Assembly (NCBI GenBank): GCA_039819165.1 | Contig: JBCBSM010000002.1 | Location: 171,832 to 235,831 of the forward strand | Length of the DNA: 64,000 bases | Source of the DNA: Planctomycetota bacterium | GTDB lineage: Bacteria > Planctomycetota > Phycisphaerae > Phycisphaerales > UBA1924 | Direction: 5' to 3' | In this document: in pieces, positions 63,102-64,000 of the stretch | Numbering within the stretch: position 1 is the stretch's first letter | Layout of the letters: every line of letters starts with the position of its first letter | Notes under the pieces: model-generated | Seen by the model: the letters and a program-made list of their open reading frames with translations, nothing else | Told to the model about the DNA's origin: nothing | Database searches by the model: none | Translations under genes and position numbers: made by a program

Positions 63102-64000
63102 CTAGCCCTGGTCGCGGGCGCGAGCGAGCTTCTCCGGCGTGAAATCGTCCCATACGCCGGGGCGAGGCGTCGCGGCATCGCCGCCGAGTTCGGTGCCCTG
63201 GCCCTTGGCCTGCTCGATGGCGTTGAGGACGGCCTCGGAGCCGTAGACGTTGCGCATCCAGGGGGTGCCGCCCTGGATGCCGGGGCCGTAGACCGCGAGC
63301 ACGGGCGGGGCCTTCTGCTGCAGTTGCTCCATGAGCTGCCAGCCCGGCAGGCTCTTGGTGGTCAGGTCGGCCTTGATCATGATGACGTCATCGGCGGCCA
63401 AGCGGCTCTTGACCGGATCGACGTTGAGCACGGTGCGTTCGAGGGCCTTGCAGTTGAGGCACCAGTCCGCGGTGAATTCGACCACCACGACGTACCCCGC
63501 GTCGCGTGCCTGCTGCAGCGTCTCGGGGGTGTAGTCGTTCCAGGTGGTGGTGATGAGCGAACCGGACGCATCCCCGAGGGCCGCGGCACGGACGAGGTAC
63601 TCTTCCTTGGCCTTGCTGGTGGTGTCCACGGCGAAGACGATGGCCGTGCCGCCCAGCACGATTGCCACGAGTGAGAAGGCGGCGCGGGGCGCGGACTTGG
63701 GCGTGATCTGGAAGGTCTTGAACATGAGCCAGACGCCCGCGGCGGCGATGAAGACCGCGGCCGCCCACCACTGCAGCTGGCCGCCGATCCAGGGCATGTC
63801 CTTGGTAAGCGCCAGGATGCCGGTGCCCACGAAGTAGGCCGCCGCGCCCAGCAGCAGCAGACCCATGACCTGCTTGACCAGCTCGCTGGCCGGGCCGGTA
63901 CGGGGCAGCACGTCGACCCACTTGGGGTTGAGCGACAGCACGAGGTAGGGCAGCGCCATGCCCACGCCGATGGCCGCGAAGATGACGAGCATGACGAGCG
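63102..64000 (-). CDS. dsbD: DsbD-like thiol:disulfide interchange protein, 5' part outside the window
   Basis: About 299 codons of a gene that begins beyond the right edge. The visible N-terminal portion is membrane-spanning (LVIFAAIGVGMALPYLVL, LLLGAAAYFVGTGIL), as in the DsbD/CcdA core. A periplasmic thioredoxin domain follows with the redox motif W-C-L-N-C-K. This passes electrons from the cytoplasm to periplasmic disulfide targets, including cytochrome c maturation. The frame ends at TAG 63102-63104 at the start of a second, duplicated domain. It is convergent with the subtilase gene. Confidence 0.85.
   Translation of the reverse strand, partial: LVMLVIFAAIGVGMALPYLVLSLNPKWVDVLPRTGPASELVKQVMGLLLLGAAAYFVGTGILALTKDMPWIGGQLQWWAAAVFIAAAGVWLMFKTFQITPKSAPRAAFSLVAIVLGGTAIVFAVDTTSKAKEEYLVRAAALGDASGSLITTTWNDYTPETLQQARDAGYVVVVEFTADWCLNCKALERTVLNVDPVKSRLAADDVIMIKADLTTKSLPGWQLMEQLQQKAPPVLAVYGPGIQGGTPWMRNVYGSEAVLNAIEQAKGQGTELGGDAATPRPGVWDDFTPEKLARARDQG

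Noticed and set aside
63102-63104. TAG read as pyrrolysine or as a sense codon
   Set aside because: TAG is used as the normal stop elsewhere in the window (for example flgI and the large permease), and no pyrrolysine genes are seen. A reassignment is not supported, though local readthrough is not excluded.

Overview
The window looks like a chromosomal segment of a Planctomycetota bacterium of the Phycisphaerae lineage. The DNA is very GC-rich. The gene at 1307 begins with the LEPR...LLS tag typical of planctomycete secreted proteins, and the protease at 60573 ends in the dockerin-like DFLAFQNAF/DFLEFVNAF repeat common in Phycisphaerales. The flagellar order is planctomycete-like, and menaquinone is made by the futalosine route (mqnC). 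This placement rests on motifs only; no search was run. Genes are tightly packed, with many ATGA, GTGA and TTGA overlaps and no gene-free stretch above 300 bases.

Layout. 1-4.2 kb: a (CAATGGG)12 repeat, rpsU with an intrinsic terminator, a kynurenine formamidase, and a large secreted metallopeptidase-like protein. 4.2-7.1 kb: a leftward operon thiC - membrane protein - metal-binding-type lipoprotein, headed by a TPP riboswitch. 7.1-14 kb: ClbS-like and DinB-like four-helix proteins, a degenerate peptidase, an AhpD-like protein, polyprenyl diphosphate synthase, a TPR-sulfotransferase and mqnC. 14-16 kb: an unknown membrane protein and a tyrosine recombinase. 16-30.2 kb: a leftward flagellar cluster, read 5' to 3' as orf75-flgF-flgG-flgA-flgH-flgI-flgJ-flgN-flgK-flgL-fliW-csrA-flagellin 2-flagellin 1. 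30.3-41 kb: tRNA-Thr, a secreted protein, a Kv-type channel, a DCC protein, homogentisate dioxygenase, a 3D-domain protein, a TauE/SafE exporter, htpX, plsC, cmk and a TIM-barrel protein with a charged tail. 41-50.4 kb: gcvH overlapping an ABC exporter pair, a LolC/E-like permease, and two coupled M14-type carboxypeptidase paralogues, one of which looks catalytically dead. 50.4-53.7 kb: a leftward isomerase-queG-NDH-2 operon. 54-60.4 kb: a small lipoprotein, a rhodanese, and the arginine operon argC-argB-argF-argG-argH. 60.5-64 kb: a dockerin-bearing subtilase and, running off the right edge, a dsbD-like gene whose duplicated second thioredoxin domain is cut off by an in-frame TAG.

The most interesting signal is regulatory. 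The flagellar cluster encodes both CsrA and its antagonist FliW. The leaders of both flagellins and of flgA contain perfect small hairpins that display ACGGA in a six-base loop, and both flagellin ribosome-binding sites also contain ACGGA. flgK and csrA have weaker versions. This resembles the two-site CsrA control of Bacillus hag mRNA, but appears to extend to hook and P-ring assembly genes. Other points of note are the TPP aptamer that contains the thiC ribosome-binding site, the interrupted tandem thioredoxin domain, the active/inactive M14 pair, and an inverted repeat abutting the hmgA start codon.
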